A stretch of 64,000 nt of DNA from JBBECE01 sp964574935 (GCA_964574935.1 CAZNOZ010000012.1:1-64000), one strand, 5' to 3'; counted from the first letter of the stretch, positions 16,536-25,625 are shown. Numbers and translations: made by a program. Notes: a model not told the origin generated them from the letters alone.

Positions 16536-17552
16536 ATGAAACAAGGTATCTCCACTCCGACCGAAGCCGATGTGGCCAAGCGTGCCGGCGTTTCGCAGTC
16601 AGCGGTTTCGCGCGCCTTCACACCGGGCGCCAGCGTTTCGGACCGCATGCGTCGCAAGGTGCTGAAGGCGGCGGACGAACTTGGCTATCACCCCAATCTG
16701 ATGGCGCGATCGCTGGCGACGAGCCAGTCGAACATCATCGGACTTGCGGTCAGCAGCCTCGACAACCCGTTCTACGCGCATGTCGTGCAGGAGCTCTCCG
16801 AGCAGCTTCGCCTCACCGAGCGCCACCTGCTGTTGTTCACGGCCAAGTCCGAGACGGAGATCGACCCGGCGCTCGAGCGCGTCCTGAGCTTCCAGATCGA
16901 TGCCCTGATCCTCACCGCCACCATCGCTTCCCGCGCCCTGGCCGAACAGTGCCACCGCGCCGGCATCCCGGTGGTTCAGATCAACCGGGAAACCAAACTG
17001 CCGCGGGTTTCGACAATCCGCGGCGAGAATGTGCGCGCCAGCCAGCGTATCGCCGACTTCCTGCTGGCCGGCGGCCACAAGCGCTTCGCCTATGTCGGCG
17101 GCACGGAAGGCTCGAGTGTCGGGCGCGAGCGGCGCGACGCCTTCACCAAGCACTTGCGCAAGCGCGGCGTAAAAAGCGTGTCGGTGGCGTATGGCGACTA
17201 CACCTTCGAGGGCGCCGCCGCGGCGACCCGCCAGTTGCTCGGCGCCGCGGAGCGGCCCGACGCGATCTTCTGCGCCTCCGACTACATGGCCTTCGCCACC
17301 CTCGATGTGGTCAAGCGAGAATTCGGCCTAAGCGTGCCCGAGGATATCTCGGTCATCGGTTTCGACGACGTACCGCAGGCTGGCAATCCGGCCTACGACC
17401 TGACCACCTATTCGCAGCCCGCCAGCTCGCTAGCCGCCGCCGCCATCGAGATCGTCAACAAGAGCATCGCCAATCCGCGCAGCCGGGCCCGGCACGTTGA
17501 AATTCCAGGCGAACTGATCATCCGCGGGTCAACCCGTAGGCCGCCGCTCTAG
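16536..17552 (+). CDS. pckR: LacI-family transcriptional regulator, PckR-like
   Basis: A 338-residue LacI/GalR regulator. The N-terminal HTH reads EADVAKRAGVSQSAVSRAF, and the hinge helix region LGYHPNLMARSLATSQSNIIG leads into a periplasmic-binding-like effector domain ending FGLSVPEDISVIGFDDVPQAG and ELIIRGST. ATG at 16536 starts the conserved N-terminus. It lies 103 bases upstream of pckA in the same direction. In Sinorhizobium a LacI-type regulator next to pckA, PckR, controls gluconeogenic and glycolytic genes; synteny suggests this is the orthologue, though I cannot confirm it by alignment. Confidence 0.82.
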   Translation: MKQGISTPTEADVAKRAGVSQSAVSRAFTPGASVSDRMRRKVLKAADELGYHPNLMARSLATSQSNIIGLAVSSLDNPFYAHVVQELSEQLRLTERHLLLFTAKSETEIDPALERVLSFQIDALILTATIASRALAEQCHRAGIPVVQINRETKLPRVSTIRGENVRASQRIADFLLAGGHKRFAYVGGTEGSSVGRERRDAFTKHLRKRGVKSVSVAYGDYTFEGAAAATRQLLGAAERPDAIFCASDYMAFATLDVVKREFGLSVPEDISVIGFDDVPQAGNPAYDLTTYSQPASSLAAAAIEIVNKSIANPRSRARHVEIPGELIIRGSTRRPPL

Positions 17553-17589
17553 AAGCCTTCACCATTCCCGCATTTGCCGCAGACCGCTA

Positions 17590-17630
17590 TTGAATGCGTA
17601 TGCACGCTCTGCTATTGCATGCGCATGCAA
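17590..17630. promoter_or_regulatory. Paired palindromic operators upstream of pckA
   Basis: TTGCATGCGCATGCAA at 17615-17630 is a perfect 16-bp palindrome with central CG, the form expected of a LacI/GalR operator. A related site TTGAATGCGTATGCAC (13 of 16 matches) lies at 17590-17605, exactly 25 bases upstream. They sit 26-66 bases before the pckA start and right after the PckR-like gene. Confidence 0.72.
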
Positions 17631-17655
17631 CGGTAGCGCATGTCCGGAGGACGCA

Positions 17656-19254
17656 GTGTCAGTACCTCAATTCGACCACGTCACGATCCGCGAGCGCATT
17701 CAGAATCGGACGGGACGCCTGCTGTCGAACCAGCCGAGCGTCTCACTGGGTGTCAGCGCCGCAGGCCAGGACGGGATCAGGGAAGCAAATGGCGTTTTCG
17801 CCGCCTCGACCGGCGAGTTCACCGGGCGGTCCGCCAACGACAAATACATCGTCCGCGATGCGGCGACCGCCGAAACGGTGTGGTGGGCTGAGAACCGGGC
17901 GCTGGAACGCGACGCATTCGATCGCCTGCTTTCCGACATGCTGGCGGCCGTGGACGGTGAAGAGCTGTTCGAGCAACAGCTTTTCGCCGGAGCGGACCGG
18001 CAATATCGTCTCAATGTGGACGTCTTCACCGACAGCGCCTGGCATGCGCTGTTCATCCGGTACCTGCTCATCCGGCCGCGAGAGGATGAACTCGGGGACT
18101 TCGCCGCCGACGTCACGATCCTGCATCTGCCCGAATTCCAGGCGCGGCCGGACCGTCACGGAACGCGATCGGAAACCTGCATCGCGCTCGATTTTTCCCG
18201 CAACATCATCCTGATCTGCGGCACGGCCTATGCGGGCGAGATCAAGAAAGCGGTGTTCACCCTCTTCAACTTCCGCGCGCCGGAGCGGGCGGTGTTTCCG
18301 ATGCACTGCTCGGCCAACGCCAACTCCGGCAACCAATCCGCCCTGTTTTTCGGCCTTTCGGGTACGGGCAAGACGACCCTGTCGGCTTCGGCCGATCGGG
18401 CCCTGGTCGGCGACGACGAGCACGGCTGGTCCGAACAGGGCATCTTCAACCTGGAAGGCGGCTGCTACGCGAAGGCCATCGGGCTGACCGAAGAGCTGGA
18501 GCCGGAAATCTTCCGGGCAGCGCACCGCCCGGGTGCGATCCTGGAAAACGTCGTCGTCGATCCGCGCACGGGAGAGCCCGACTTCGCCGATGCCAGCGTG
18601 ACCGAAAACACCCGCATCGCCTACCCGTTGCACTTCATTGCGAACCGCGTCGAGATCGGGATGGCGCCCCACCCGAGAAACGTGGTGCTGCTCAGCGCCG
18701 ACGCATTCGGCGTGCTGCCGCCCATCGCGCGGCTGAGCATCGATCAGGCCGTCGCGATGTTCCTCGCGGGCTATACGGCCAAGGTCGCCGGCACCGAACG
18801 CGGCGTCACCGAACCCACCGCGACGTTCTCGGCGTGTTTCGGCGCGCCGTTCATGCCCAGGCACCCAAGCGTCTATGCGCGACAGTTCGCGGAACGGCTG
18901 ACGACCGGCGGCGCCGACTGCTGGCTGCTGAACACCGGCTGGACGGGCGGCTCATACGGCACCGGGCAACGCATCGAGCTGAAGCTGACCCGAAGGATGC
19001 TGAGCGCGGCGCTGAGCGGAGAGCTCAACGCGGCGGAGTTCGGGCCCGACCCGGTCTTCGGCCTCGACGTCCCCGTCGCCATCGAGGGCGTTCCGCATGC
19101 CGTTCTCAATCCCATCGAGACCTGGGCCGACCCGGGCGCCTATCGCCGGACCGCCGGCAAGCTGATCGCCTTGTTCGAGGCCCATCTGCAAGACCTCGGC
19201 CATCCCGGACTTCCGTTCGCGGCGGCGTCTTCCTCCCTGATCAACGCCGCCTAG
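17656..19254 (+). CDS. pckA: Phosphoenolpyruvate carboxykinase (ATP)
   Basis: A 532-residue PEP carboxykinase, which converts oxaloacetate and ATP to PEP, CO2 and ADP in gluconeogenesis. Visible signatures are STGEFTGRSANDKYIV near residue 54, TAYAGEIKKAVF near 192, MHCSANAN, the kinase-1a loop GLSGTGKTT near 233, the kinase-2 acidic motif LVGDDEHGW near 250, and NTGWTGGSYGTGQRI near 425. GTG at 17656 follows GGAGGA; the frame is open back to 17590 but across the operator sites. Expression is probably repressed by the adjacent LacI-family regulator. Length is normal for the ATP-dependent class. Confidence 0.97.
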   Translation: MSVPQFDHVTIRERIQNRTGRLLSNQPSVSLGVSAAGQDGIREANGVFAASTGEFTGRSANDKYIVRDAATAETVWWAENRALERDAFDRLLSDMLAAVDGEELFEQQLFAGADRQYRLNVDVFTDSAWHALFIRYLLIRPREDELGDFAADVTILHLPEFQARPDRHGTRSETCIALDFSRNIILICGTAYAGEIKKAVFTLFNFRAPERAVFPMHCSANANSGNQSALFFGLSGTGKTTLSASADRALVGDDEHGWSEQGIFNLEGGCYAKAIGLTEELEPEIFRAAHRPGAILENVVVDPRTGEPDFADASVTENTRIAYPLHFIANRVEIGMAPHPRNVVLLSADAFGVLPPIARLSIDQAVAMFLAGYTAKVAGTERGVTEPTATFSACFGAPFMPRHPSVYARQFAERLTTGGADCWLLNTGWTGGSYGTGQRIELKLTRRMLSAALSGELNAAEFGPDPVFGLDVPVAIEGVPHAVLNPIETWADPGAYRRTAGKLIALFEAHLQDLGHPGLPFAAASSSLINAA

Positions 19255-19287
19255 TCCGGCCGGGCCGTCGCAGCGGCCTGGCGGGAC
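19254..19287 (+). terminator. Possible terminator hairpin after pckA
   Basis: GTCCGGCCGGGCCG and CGGCCTGGCGGGAC form a 14-bp stem with two mismatches around TCGCAG, beginning in the pckA stop codon. Only a weak pyrimidine run follows. The rest of the pckA-aceA spacer (to 19551) holds no gene I can support; both genes are convergent into it. Confidence 0.45.
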
Positions 19288-19551
19288 AATCGCGCAGCCT
19301 TCTTCCTTCGGCGCGGCTCCAATCGATTTCTGCGCCGCCGGGGCGCCGGGGGTAGGACTCTTCGCGTCCGGACAGGATGGCCAACGGCCACCGAAGCCGC
19401 CCGGGCGGCGATGTCGAGGGGTCGCCGGACCGTCGATGGCTGGAGTAGAATCGACTTGGTCGATCCACTCCAGCCGCGGTGGCGGGCCCCAGGGAGGGAA
19501 AATCACCGCCACGTAGGATGTGTGCGTCCCCGGTCCCGGCTCCCGGCGCGC

Positions 19552-20898
19552 TCAGAACTGGGCGGTTTCGGTCGAACGCGCCATGGCGACGGTCGACGCC
19601 TTGCCGCCGCTGACCGCCATGCTGACCGCGTCGAAGTATGACGTGCCGACCTCGCGCTGGTGCCGGGTGGCGCTGAACCCCGCATCTTCGGCCGCAAACT
19701 CGGCCTGCTGCAGGTGGCTGTAGGCCTTCATTCCTTCGGCTTCGTAATTGCGGGCCAGGTTGAAGGTTCCCAGCGACATGCTGTGGAAGCCCGCCAGGGT
19801 TATGAACTGGTATTTGTAGCCCATGGCGCCAAGTTCGCGCTGGAAGCGCACCATCTCGTCCTCGCTCATGTATTTGGCCCAGTTGAAGGACGGCGAGCAG
19901 TTGTAGGCGAGCATCTTGTCGGGAAATTCGGACCTGATCGCCTCCGCAAACCGGCGGGCGTCGTCAAGGCTCGGCGTGGAGGTTTCGCACCAGATGAGAT
20001 CGGCGTAGGGGGCATAGGCAAGCCCGCGCGCAATGGCGCAGTCGAAACCGCCGCTGAGCTCGTAGAACCCCTCCTCGGTGCGTTCGCCGGTGATGAACGG
20101 CGCATCGTAGTCATCGATGTCCGAGGTGATCAGCCGCGCGGCTTCCGCGTCGGTGCGCGCCATGATCAAGGTCGGCACATCGAGCACGTCGGAGGCGAGA
20201 CGCGCGGCGGTCAGGGTTCTGATGAAGGTGCGCGTGGGCACCAGAACCTTGCCGCCCAGGTGTCCGCACTTCTTCTCCGAGGCCAGCTGATCCTCGAAAT
20301 GTACCGCCGCGGCGCCGGCCTCGATCATCGCCTTCATCAGCTCAAACACGTTGAGCGCGCCGCCGAAACCCGCCTCGGCGTCGGCGACGATCGGCACGAA
20401 ATAGTCGATGTGGGCGGTTGACTTGTCCTCGAAGCGCTCGAGGGTCTGGATCTGGTCGGCGCGCTGGAAGGCCTTGTTGATGCGCCGCACCACCGAAGGA
20501 ACGCTATCGACCGGGTAGAGGCTCTGGTCGGGATACATGTTGCCCGAAGAGTTGGCATCGGCGGCCACCTGCCAGCCGCTCACATAGATCGCCTTCAGTC
20601 CGGCCTTGACCTGCTGGACGGCCTGGTTGCCGGTGAAGGTGCCGAGCGTGGGCACGTACTCCTCGGTGTGCAGCAGTTCCCACAGGCGGCGCGCGCCGTG
20701 CTCGGCAAGTGTGTGCCGGACGCTCAGCGACCCCGCCAGTCGGCGAACATCGGCTGGCGCGTAGTCGCGCTTGACGTCCAGCCAGCGATCCGGCGCCCAA
20801 TCCGGCGCCATGAACTCGTCCTGCAGGGGAGGCGGCGTTGTGCGCCGGCCGGCGCGTTGCCGGCCAAGAACACCGAGGCCTTCGAGCGCCCGCGTCAT
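19552..20898 (-). CDS. aceA: Isocitrate lyase
   Basis: A 448-residue isocitrate lyase, which splits isocitrate to glyoxylate and succinate in the glyoxylate shunt. The catalytic signature KKCGHLGG lies near residue 207 and other family blocks are clear: SGWQVAADAN, HFEDQLASEKKCGH, LIMARTDAEAARLITSD, YNCSPSFNWAKYM and QREVGTSYFD. ATG at 20898 follows GGGAGGG and overlaps the stop of a small upstream ORF as ATGA. The longer frame to 21072 is antisense-like and rejected. It is divergent from a RamB/ScfR-type regulator, the usual controller of acetate genes. Confidence 0.97.
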   Translation of the reverse strand: MTRALEGLGVLGRQRAGRRTTPPPLQDEFMAPDWAPDRWLDVKRDYAPADVRRLAGSLSVRHTLAEHGARRLWELLHTEEYVPTLGTFTGNQAVQQVKAGLKAIYVSGWQVAADANSSGNMYPDQSLYPVDSVPSVVRRINKAFQRADQIQTLERFEDKSTAHIDYFVPIVADAEAGFGGALNVFELMKAMIEAGAAAVHFEDQLASEKKCGHLGGKVLVPTRTFIRTLTAARLASDVLDVPTLIMARTDAEAARLITSDIDDYDAPFITGERTEEGFYELSGGFDCAIARGLAYAPYADLIWCETSTPSLDDARRFAEAIRSEFPDKMLAYNCSPSFNWAKYMSEDEMVRFQRELGAMGYKYQFITLAGFHSMSLGTFNLARNYEAEGMKAYSHLQQAEFAAEDAGFSATRHQREVGTSYFDAVSMAVSGGKASTVAMARSTETAQF

Positions 20899-21134
20899 CG
20901 GCCGGCCCTCCCGGGCTTGCGAATCCAGGTGGCGGCAACCATCGGCTCGCCGCCGAACATCGCCTCGTTGTCCGCGGCCATCGAGAACGTGTGGCGCAGC
21001 ACGGGGCCGGCAATCACGTAGCCCAGGGCGGCCAGGCCGCGCGCCTGTGCGGCACGGACGGCCTCCGCGCAACTGGAGGCGATAATGGTGATGCAGTCTT
21101 CGCTGCCGGTGTCCGGGCGGTCATCGTGCGGCAT
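20895..21134 (-). CDS. Small protein translationally coupled to aceA
   Basis: A 79-residue protein of unknown family, beginning MPHDDRPDTGSEDCITIIAS and containing AQARGLAALGYVIAGPVLRH and GEPMVAATWIRKP. It reads like a globular alpha/beta protein, not a shadow. ATG at 21134 has GGAGG upstream, and its TGA overlaps the aceA ATG, so the two are translated together. As first gene of the aceA operon it could modulate glyoxylate-shunt flux, but nothing in the sequence shows a mechanism. A TTG at 21158 is an alternative start. Confidence 0.72.
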   Translation of the reverse strand: MPHDDRPDTGSEDCITIIASSCAEAVRAAQARGLAALGYVIAGPVLRHTFSMAADNEAMFGGEPMVAATWIRKPGRAGR

Positions 21135-21289
21135 TGGGCCGGCCTCCAATCTGAGCAAACGTGGCGGAAGTAAATATTTGACATCGGTCGAATTTTTGCA
21201 ACAATATTCGACGGATAGCCGTGCAAACCTGAAAATTTATGCAAATTTCGCGCGGCGGCTTTGTAAATTCTGTAAACCGGAGCGGACGG
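21135..21289. promoter_or_regulatory. AT-rich divergent promoter/operator of the aceA operon and ScfR-type regulator
   Basis: A 120-base AT-rich island holds several TTTGC/TTGTAAA-like half sites (ATTTTTGCAACAATA, TTATGCAAATTTCG, TTTGTAAATTCTGTAAAC). RamB-type regulators bind TTTGCAAA-like repeats, so this is a likely operator array. A rightward promoter TTGACA (21178-21183) with ACAATA (21201-21206), spacing 17, lies inside it. Confidence 0.55.
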
Positions 21290-22702
21290 ATGGCACACGC
21301 GGCGCCCCAGATCGGCGGCAAGATCAGAAGAGTGCGACGCCAGAGGCATATCGCCCAGGCCGAGCTTGCCCAGTCGGTCGGCATTTCGGCCAGCTACCTC
21401 AATCTGATCGAGCACAACCGGCGCAACATCACGGTGCCGCTGCTGTTCAAAATCGCCGGCTATTTCGGCATGGAGCCCGGCGAGCTGGCGGACGGCGACG
21501 AGACGCAGGTCGTGGGCGACCTCATGGAGGCCTTCGGCGACGACCTGTTCGCCGACATCGATCTGACCAACCAGGAGATCCGCGACCTGGGTCACTCGAA
21601 CCCGACGGCGGCGCGCGCCGTGCTGCGATTGTTCGACAGATACCGGCAGCTGTCGAAAGCGCGGCACGCGGGGTTGCAGGCCGAGGAAAGCGAAGGCGCA
21701 GACTATCACCTGGCCACCGATACGATCTCCGACTTCCTCCAGGAGAACTCCAACTACTTTCCTGCTCTCGAGCAGGCGGCCGACCGGGTGCGCGCGGACG
21801 TGGACGCGGCCTCAGACAGTTTGGAACAAGGGCTGCGCACCTACCTGCTCAACGTATTCGGCGTCGATTGGCGCAACACTTCGCTGCCGCATGGAATCGC
21901 CCGAAGCTTGAGCGGCGACGCCCGGCTGCTGGAGGTCGCCGACGTGCTGCCGCGCGAGTCGGCGGTGTTCACGGTGGCGCAGTTCCTGGGTCAGCTCGCG
22001 GCGAAGTCCGAAATGGACGCGATCATCGCCGGGGCCAGCCTGCCGGAATCCGACGCCCTGCCGCTGGCGCGCAATGTGCTCGCCGCCTATTTCGCCGCGG
22101 CGCTCATCATGCCCTACGAGTCCTTCCACAAGGCGTGCACCGAATACCGCTACGACATCGACAGGCTGGGGCATCGCTTCTCCGCCAGCTTCGAGCAGGT
22201 GTGCCACCGGATGACCACCCTGCAGCGGCCGGGCCTGTCCGGCGTGCCGATGCATCTTGTGCGCACCGATATCGCGGGCAACATTTCCAAGCGCTTCACG
22301 CTGTCGGGCATTCACATTCCAAGGCACGCCGGCGCCTGCCCGCGATGGAACGTCTACTCGGCCTTCCTGCAGCCGGGCCGCATCAACGTTCAGGTCAGCC
22401 AAATGCCGGATGGAGAGACGTTCTTCTGCATCGCGCGCAGTTTCGACAAGGGCGGGTACAGACACCTCGCGCACCGCAGGCATTTCTCGATCGGGCTGGG
22501 CTGCCGCATCGAGCACGCCGGCAAGCTGATCTACTCCGACGGTATTGACCTGGAGAACACCAGCCAGATCGTCCCGATCGGCGTGAGCTGCCACATCTGC
22601 CCGCGCCTGAAGTGCGAGCATCGGGCCCACCCACCCGCCAATCATCGCCTGAAACTCGACGAATCCGTGCGCGCCGAGAGCCTCTACGGCAAGATCAACT
22701 AG
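21290..22702 (+). CDS. Short-chain fatty-acyl regulator (ScfR/RamB type, XRE family)
   Basis: A 470-residue regulator with an N-terminal XRE helix-turn-helix (GGKIRRVRRQRHIAQAELAQSVGISASYLNLIEHNRRNI, residues 8-48), a central IrrE/ImmA-like domain, and a C-terminal domain with four clustered cysteines (VSCHICPRLKCEH). RamB and ScfR proteins sense acyl-CoA status and control aceA, propionate and acetate genes. ATG at 21290 is preferred because MAHAAPQIGGKIRR begins the domain; the open frame starts at 21239. Its divergence from aceA fits that role. Confidence 0.9.
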   Translation: MAHAAPQIGGKIRRVRRQRHIAQAELAQSVGISASYLNLIEHNRRNITVPLLFKIAGYFGMEPGELADGDETQVVGDLMEAFGDDLFADIDLTNQEIRDLGHSNPTAARAVLRLFDRYRQLSKARHAGLQAEESEGADYHLATDTISDFLQENSNYFPALEQAADRVRADVDAASDSLEQGLRTYLLNVFGVDWRNTSLPHGIARSLSGDARLLEVADVLPRESAVFTVAQFLGQLAAKSEMDAIIAGASLPESDALPLARNVLAAYFAAALIMPYESFHKACTEYRYDIDRLGHRFSASFEQVCHRMTTLQRPGLSGVPMHLVRTDIAGNISKRFTLSGIHIPRHAGACPRWNVYSAFLQPGRINVQVSQMPDGETFFCIARSFDKGGYRHLAHRRHFSIGLGCRIEHAGKLIYSDGIDLENTSQIVPIGVSCHICPRLKCEHRAHPPANHRLKLDESVRAESLYGKIN

Positions 22703-23274
22703 CGATGCTTGGAGACGCGGTCAGGCCCGGCGTCGGCACGACGATCCGAGGACCGGTGCGCGGGTCGGCCACCGCGTCGTGGTGGCCTTGATGCGGGTGA
22801 AAAAGCGGACGGTTTCCGTGCCGAGCGTCGCGTGGTCGCCGAAGCCTTCCGCCCGCCAAAGCCGTGAACCGCCATCGGCATTCGCACAGGAAACCCTGGA
22901 GTATCGTCGGGGGCAACGATGCGCGGAGACGCACGATCGCCGTTTGAAGCCAGCGCGCTACGCAAAGACCTCGATCCCGCCCCTGGCCGGACGTGACGGC
23001 CAGCCCCGGTGCGGCCAGCTTCCACCACCCACGCGATCTTGCCGCGCCAACCGGAGAGCCTGCAATTCGGTTCCAGAGAGCACGGGTCCGGAAGGCTCTC
23101 GCGCGCGGCCCGGCGTTCGGGCAAGATGACGCTCTCGGGCGCGAGGCGAGGCGAGCGCGCGCATGCGGCGTCGCAGCCCGATCGGTCGAGCCCTCGCCTT
23201 TCCGACGGCGCTCGCGTGAGAGACGATCGGGCGACGAGCCCGGATTTGGAGATGACGACAAGAGGAACAAGCTA
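22703..23274. other. Gene-free stretch of 572 bases
   Basis: Several frames are open here on both strands, but all are rich in Arg, Ser and Pro and look like GC-driven noise. I see no tRNA, no repeat and no clear hairpin with T-run. The end of the stretch contains AGAGGAAC, the ribosome site of the next gene. It may hold decayed sequence, since such spacers are rare in this window. Confidence 0.5.
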
Positions 23275-24297
23275 GTGAACCAAGCAGCATTTTACCGTGG
23301 AAACCGCACCTTCGCAGTCGGGGACGCCCCCTCGGCGTCCGCCGGCCCCGGCGAGATCGCCATCGATGTGGCCTATTGCGGAATTTGCGGCACGGACCTG
23401 CATGTCTTCCACGGCGACATGGATGCCCGGGTCGGCGACAACCGGATCATCGGCCACGAAATGTCGGGGCGCATCGCCGCGCTCGGCGCGGGCGTCACCG
23501 GTCACGCCGTCGGCGATGCCGTGGTCGTGCGGCCGCTCGCCCATTGCGGCGAGTGCCCGGCCTGCAAGGCGGGTTTCACCCACATTTGCCACAATCTGAA
23601 GTTCCTCGGGCTCGATCGCGACGGCGGCATGCAGTCAAGCTGGGTCGTCCCCGACTACACCGTGCACACGCTGCCCGCCGGGATCAGCCTCAAGCACGCG
23701 GCCCTGATCGAGCCGCTCGCGGTGGCCTGCCACGATGTGCGGCGCTCCAGGCTGAAGGCAGGCGAGCGCGCCGCGGTGATCGGCGGTGGACCGATCGGCG
23801 TGCTGATCGCCCTGGTCGCGGGCAGGCTTGGCGCCGAGGTCACCGTGTGCGAGATCAACCCGGCGCGGCGCGACAAGGCCGCGCAAATGGGCTTGACCGC
23901 CGTCGATCCGGTGGCGACCGACATCGCCAGGCAGTTTCAGGAGCGCCACGGCGGGGCGGATGTCGTCTTTGAGGTCTCCGGCTCCGATGCCGGCGCCGCG
24001 TTCATGACCACGATCGCCGCCACGCGCGGGCGGATCGTCATCGTGGGCATCAACAACCGCAAGCCGCCCGTCGACCTGTTTCAGTTCTTCTGGCGCGAGC
24101 TCGATCTGATCGGCGCCAGGGTTTACGAACATGAGGACTACGAACAGGCGATCGCCCTGGTGGCCGAGAAAACGTTCGACTTCGACGGCTTTATCTCCGA
24201 GGTCCGCGATCTGGGCGAAATTCAGCAGGCCTTCGACACGCTCGACAACAACCCCGAAGCCATGAAGATCCTGCTGCGCGTGGGAGCAGGGGCATGA
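23275..24297 (+). CDS. Zinc-dependent dehydrogenase, idonate/sorbitol dehydrogenase-like (MDR)
   Basis: A 340-residue medium-chain dehydrogenase: YCGICGTDLHVFHGDM with the catalytic Cys near residue 37, IIGHEMSG near 61, structural zinc cysteines in CGECPACKAGFTHIC, and VIGGGPIGVLIALVAG for NAD(P). GTG at 23275 follows AGAGGAAC; a longer frame to 22993 is non-coding in style. Its TGA overlaps the ATG of the KduD-like SDR. An MDR plus KduD/IdnO-type SDR pair is typical of idonate/gluconate or uronate oxidation, so a sugar acid or polyol is the likely substrate. Confidence 0.9.
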   Translation: MNQAAFYRGNRTFAVGDAPSASAGPGEIAIDVAYCGICGTDLHVFHGDMDARVGDNRIIGHEMSGRIAALGAGVTGHAVGDAVVVRPLAHCGECPACKAGFTHICHNLKFLGLDRDGGMQSSWVVPDYTVHTLPAGISLKHAALIEPLAVACHDVRRSRLKAGERAAVIGGGPIGVLIALVAGRLGAEVTVCEINPARRDKAAQMGLTAVDPVATDIARQFQERHGGADVVFEVSGSDAGAAFMTTIAATRGRIVIVGINNRKPPVDLFQFFWRELDLIGARVYEHEDYEQAIALVAEKTFDFDGFISEVRDLGEIQQAFDTLDNNPEAMKILLRVGAGA

Positions 24298-25058
24298 GCG
24301 TGCTCGACACCTTCGGCCTCGCCGGCCGCACGGCCCTGGTCACAGGGGCCAAGCGCGGCATCGGATTCGCCATGGCGCAGGCGCTGGCCGAAGCGGGCGC
24401 CGACATCATCGGGGTCAGTGCCACGCTCGAGCCGAGCGGCAGCGACATCGAGAAGGTCGTCGTGGCGACGGGGCGCAATTTCACCGGATACCGGTGCGAT
24501 TTCTCCGATCGCTCAGCGCTCAAGGCGTTCCTGGGCGAGATTGCGGACAAACCAGTCGACATCCTGGTCAACAACGCCGGGACCATCAAACGCGCGCCCG
24601 CGGCCGAGCATGGTGACGAGATCTGGGACGAGGTGATCGAAACCAACCTCACCGCGCCCTTCATCATCGCCCGCGAGATCGGAAACGGGATGCTCGAACG
24701 CGGGCACGGCAAGATCATCTTCACGGCGTCCCTGCTCACCTTTCAGGGCGGCATCAACGTGCCCGGCTACGCCGCGAGCAAGGGCGGGCTGGGACAGGTG
24801 GTGATGGCGCTCTCGAACGAGTGGGCGGGACGCGGCATCAACGTCAACGCCATCGCGCCGGGGTACATCGCGACCGACAACACCGAGGCGCTGCGCAACG
24901 ATCCCGAACGCTCCAAGGCCATTCTCGACCGCATTCCGGCCAGGCGCTGGGGCGAGGCGTCCGATTTCGCGGGCCCCGTGGTGTTCCTCGCCTCGTCGGC
25001 TTCGGACTATGTGAACGGCCACATCATGCTGGTGGACGGGGGCTGGATGGGCCGCTGA
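24294..25058 (+). CDS. kduD: SDR oxidoreductase, KduD-like (2-dehydro-3-deoxygluconate 5-dehydrogenase family)
   Basis: A 254-residue short-chain dehydrogenase with TGAKRGIG (cofactor), NNAGTI, the catalytic S in ASLLTFQGG, YAASK (catalytic Tyr/Lys), and a C-terminus INVNAIAPGYIATDNTEALR ... WMGR that closely follows KduD. KduD reduces a diketo-deoxygluconate to KDG in uronate breakdown; related IdnO acts on 5-ketogluconate. ATGA overlap with the upstream dehydrogenase shows coupled translation. The family resemblance is strong, the exact substrate less so. Confidence 0.85.
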   Translation: MSVLDTFGLAGRTALVTGAKRGIGFAMAQALAEAGADIIGVSATLEPSGSDIEKVVVATGRNFTGYRCDFSDRSALKAFLGEIADKPVDILVNNAGTIKRAPAAEHGDEIWDEVIETNLTAPFIIAREIGNGMLERGHGKIIFTASLLTFQGGINVPGYAASKGGLGQVVMALSNEWAGRGINVNAIAPGYIATDNTEALRNDPERSKAILDRIPARRWGEASDFAGPVVFLASSASDYVNGHIMLVDGGWMGR

Positions 25059-25242
25059 CGGGGCCGGCGGCACGGACTGCGAAACGTCCGGACCGCCCGC
25101 AAGACCTACCGGCCCGGCGGCCGGCGGCTGCACCGTCCCTGGCGCGCCTTGGACGCGCGAACCTGCCCGAGGCGCGTCGGCGCGCCGGACCTCAGGCGAG
25201 CCAGGACATGCTCGCGAGGTACAAGGGTCTTGTCGAGGGAAG

Positions 25243-25318
<76 letters not shown>

Positions 25319-25409
25319 CGAGGCCCGCCGAAGCGGCGGATTTCGCCGGGCGCGTTATAGGGTCCGCGCCGGGGCCTGTCCAGCACGCGGCGGCGCGCTG
25401 CACTCGCCC

Positions 25410-25619
25410 TTAGAATTCCGCCTCGTCAGCGCCTTCCGCCGCGGCCGCTTCGTCCTCGTCGTGACGGGCCGGAATGACGTAGGCGCCGGTCAGCCAGCGG
25501 TTGAGGTCGATGTCGGCGCAGCGATTCGAGCAGAACGGAAAAACCTTGTTCATCGACGGCTTGCCGCAGATCGGGCAGCTGGTGCGGGGGCGCAGGCGGC
25601 TTACATTTTCATCGGACAC
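25410..25619 (-). CDS. yacG: DNA gyrase inhibitor YacG
   Basis: A 69-residue zinc protein: CPICGKP at residue 15 and FCSNRCADIDLNRWL at 29-43 supply the Cys4 zinc site and the helix typical of YacG. In E. coli YacG binds GyrB and inhibits gyrase. The C-terminal tail is strongly acidic (DEDEAAAAEGADEAEF). Start is GTG at 25619, with GGAG upstream, 6 bases after maf. The order infA, maf, yacG, tRNA-Phe is the common rhizobial one. Confidence 0.93.
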   Translation of the reverse strand: MSDENVSRLRPRTSCPICGKPSMNKVFPFCSNRCADIDLNRWLTGAYVIPARHDEDEAAAAEGADEAEF

Positions 25620-25625
25620 GGGCGG

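Noticed and set aside
21238..22548. Overlapping 487-codon frame in the ScfR-type gene
   Set aside because: Shadow frame; the other frame encodes the XRE domain and conserved cysteines.
22699..23124. Frames on both strands in the 572-base spacer, including one of 141 codons
   Set aside because: Composition is that of random GC-rich sequence (Arg, Ser, Pro), no ribosome site, no family pattern.
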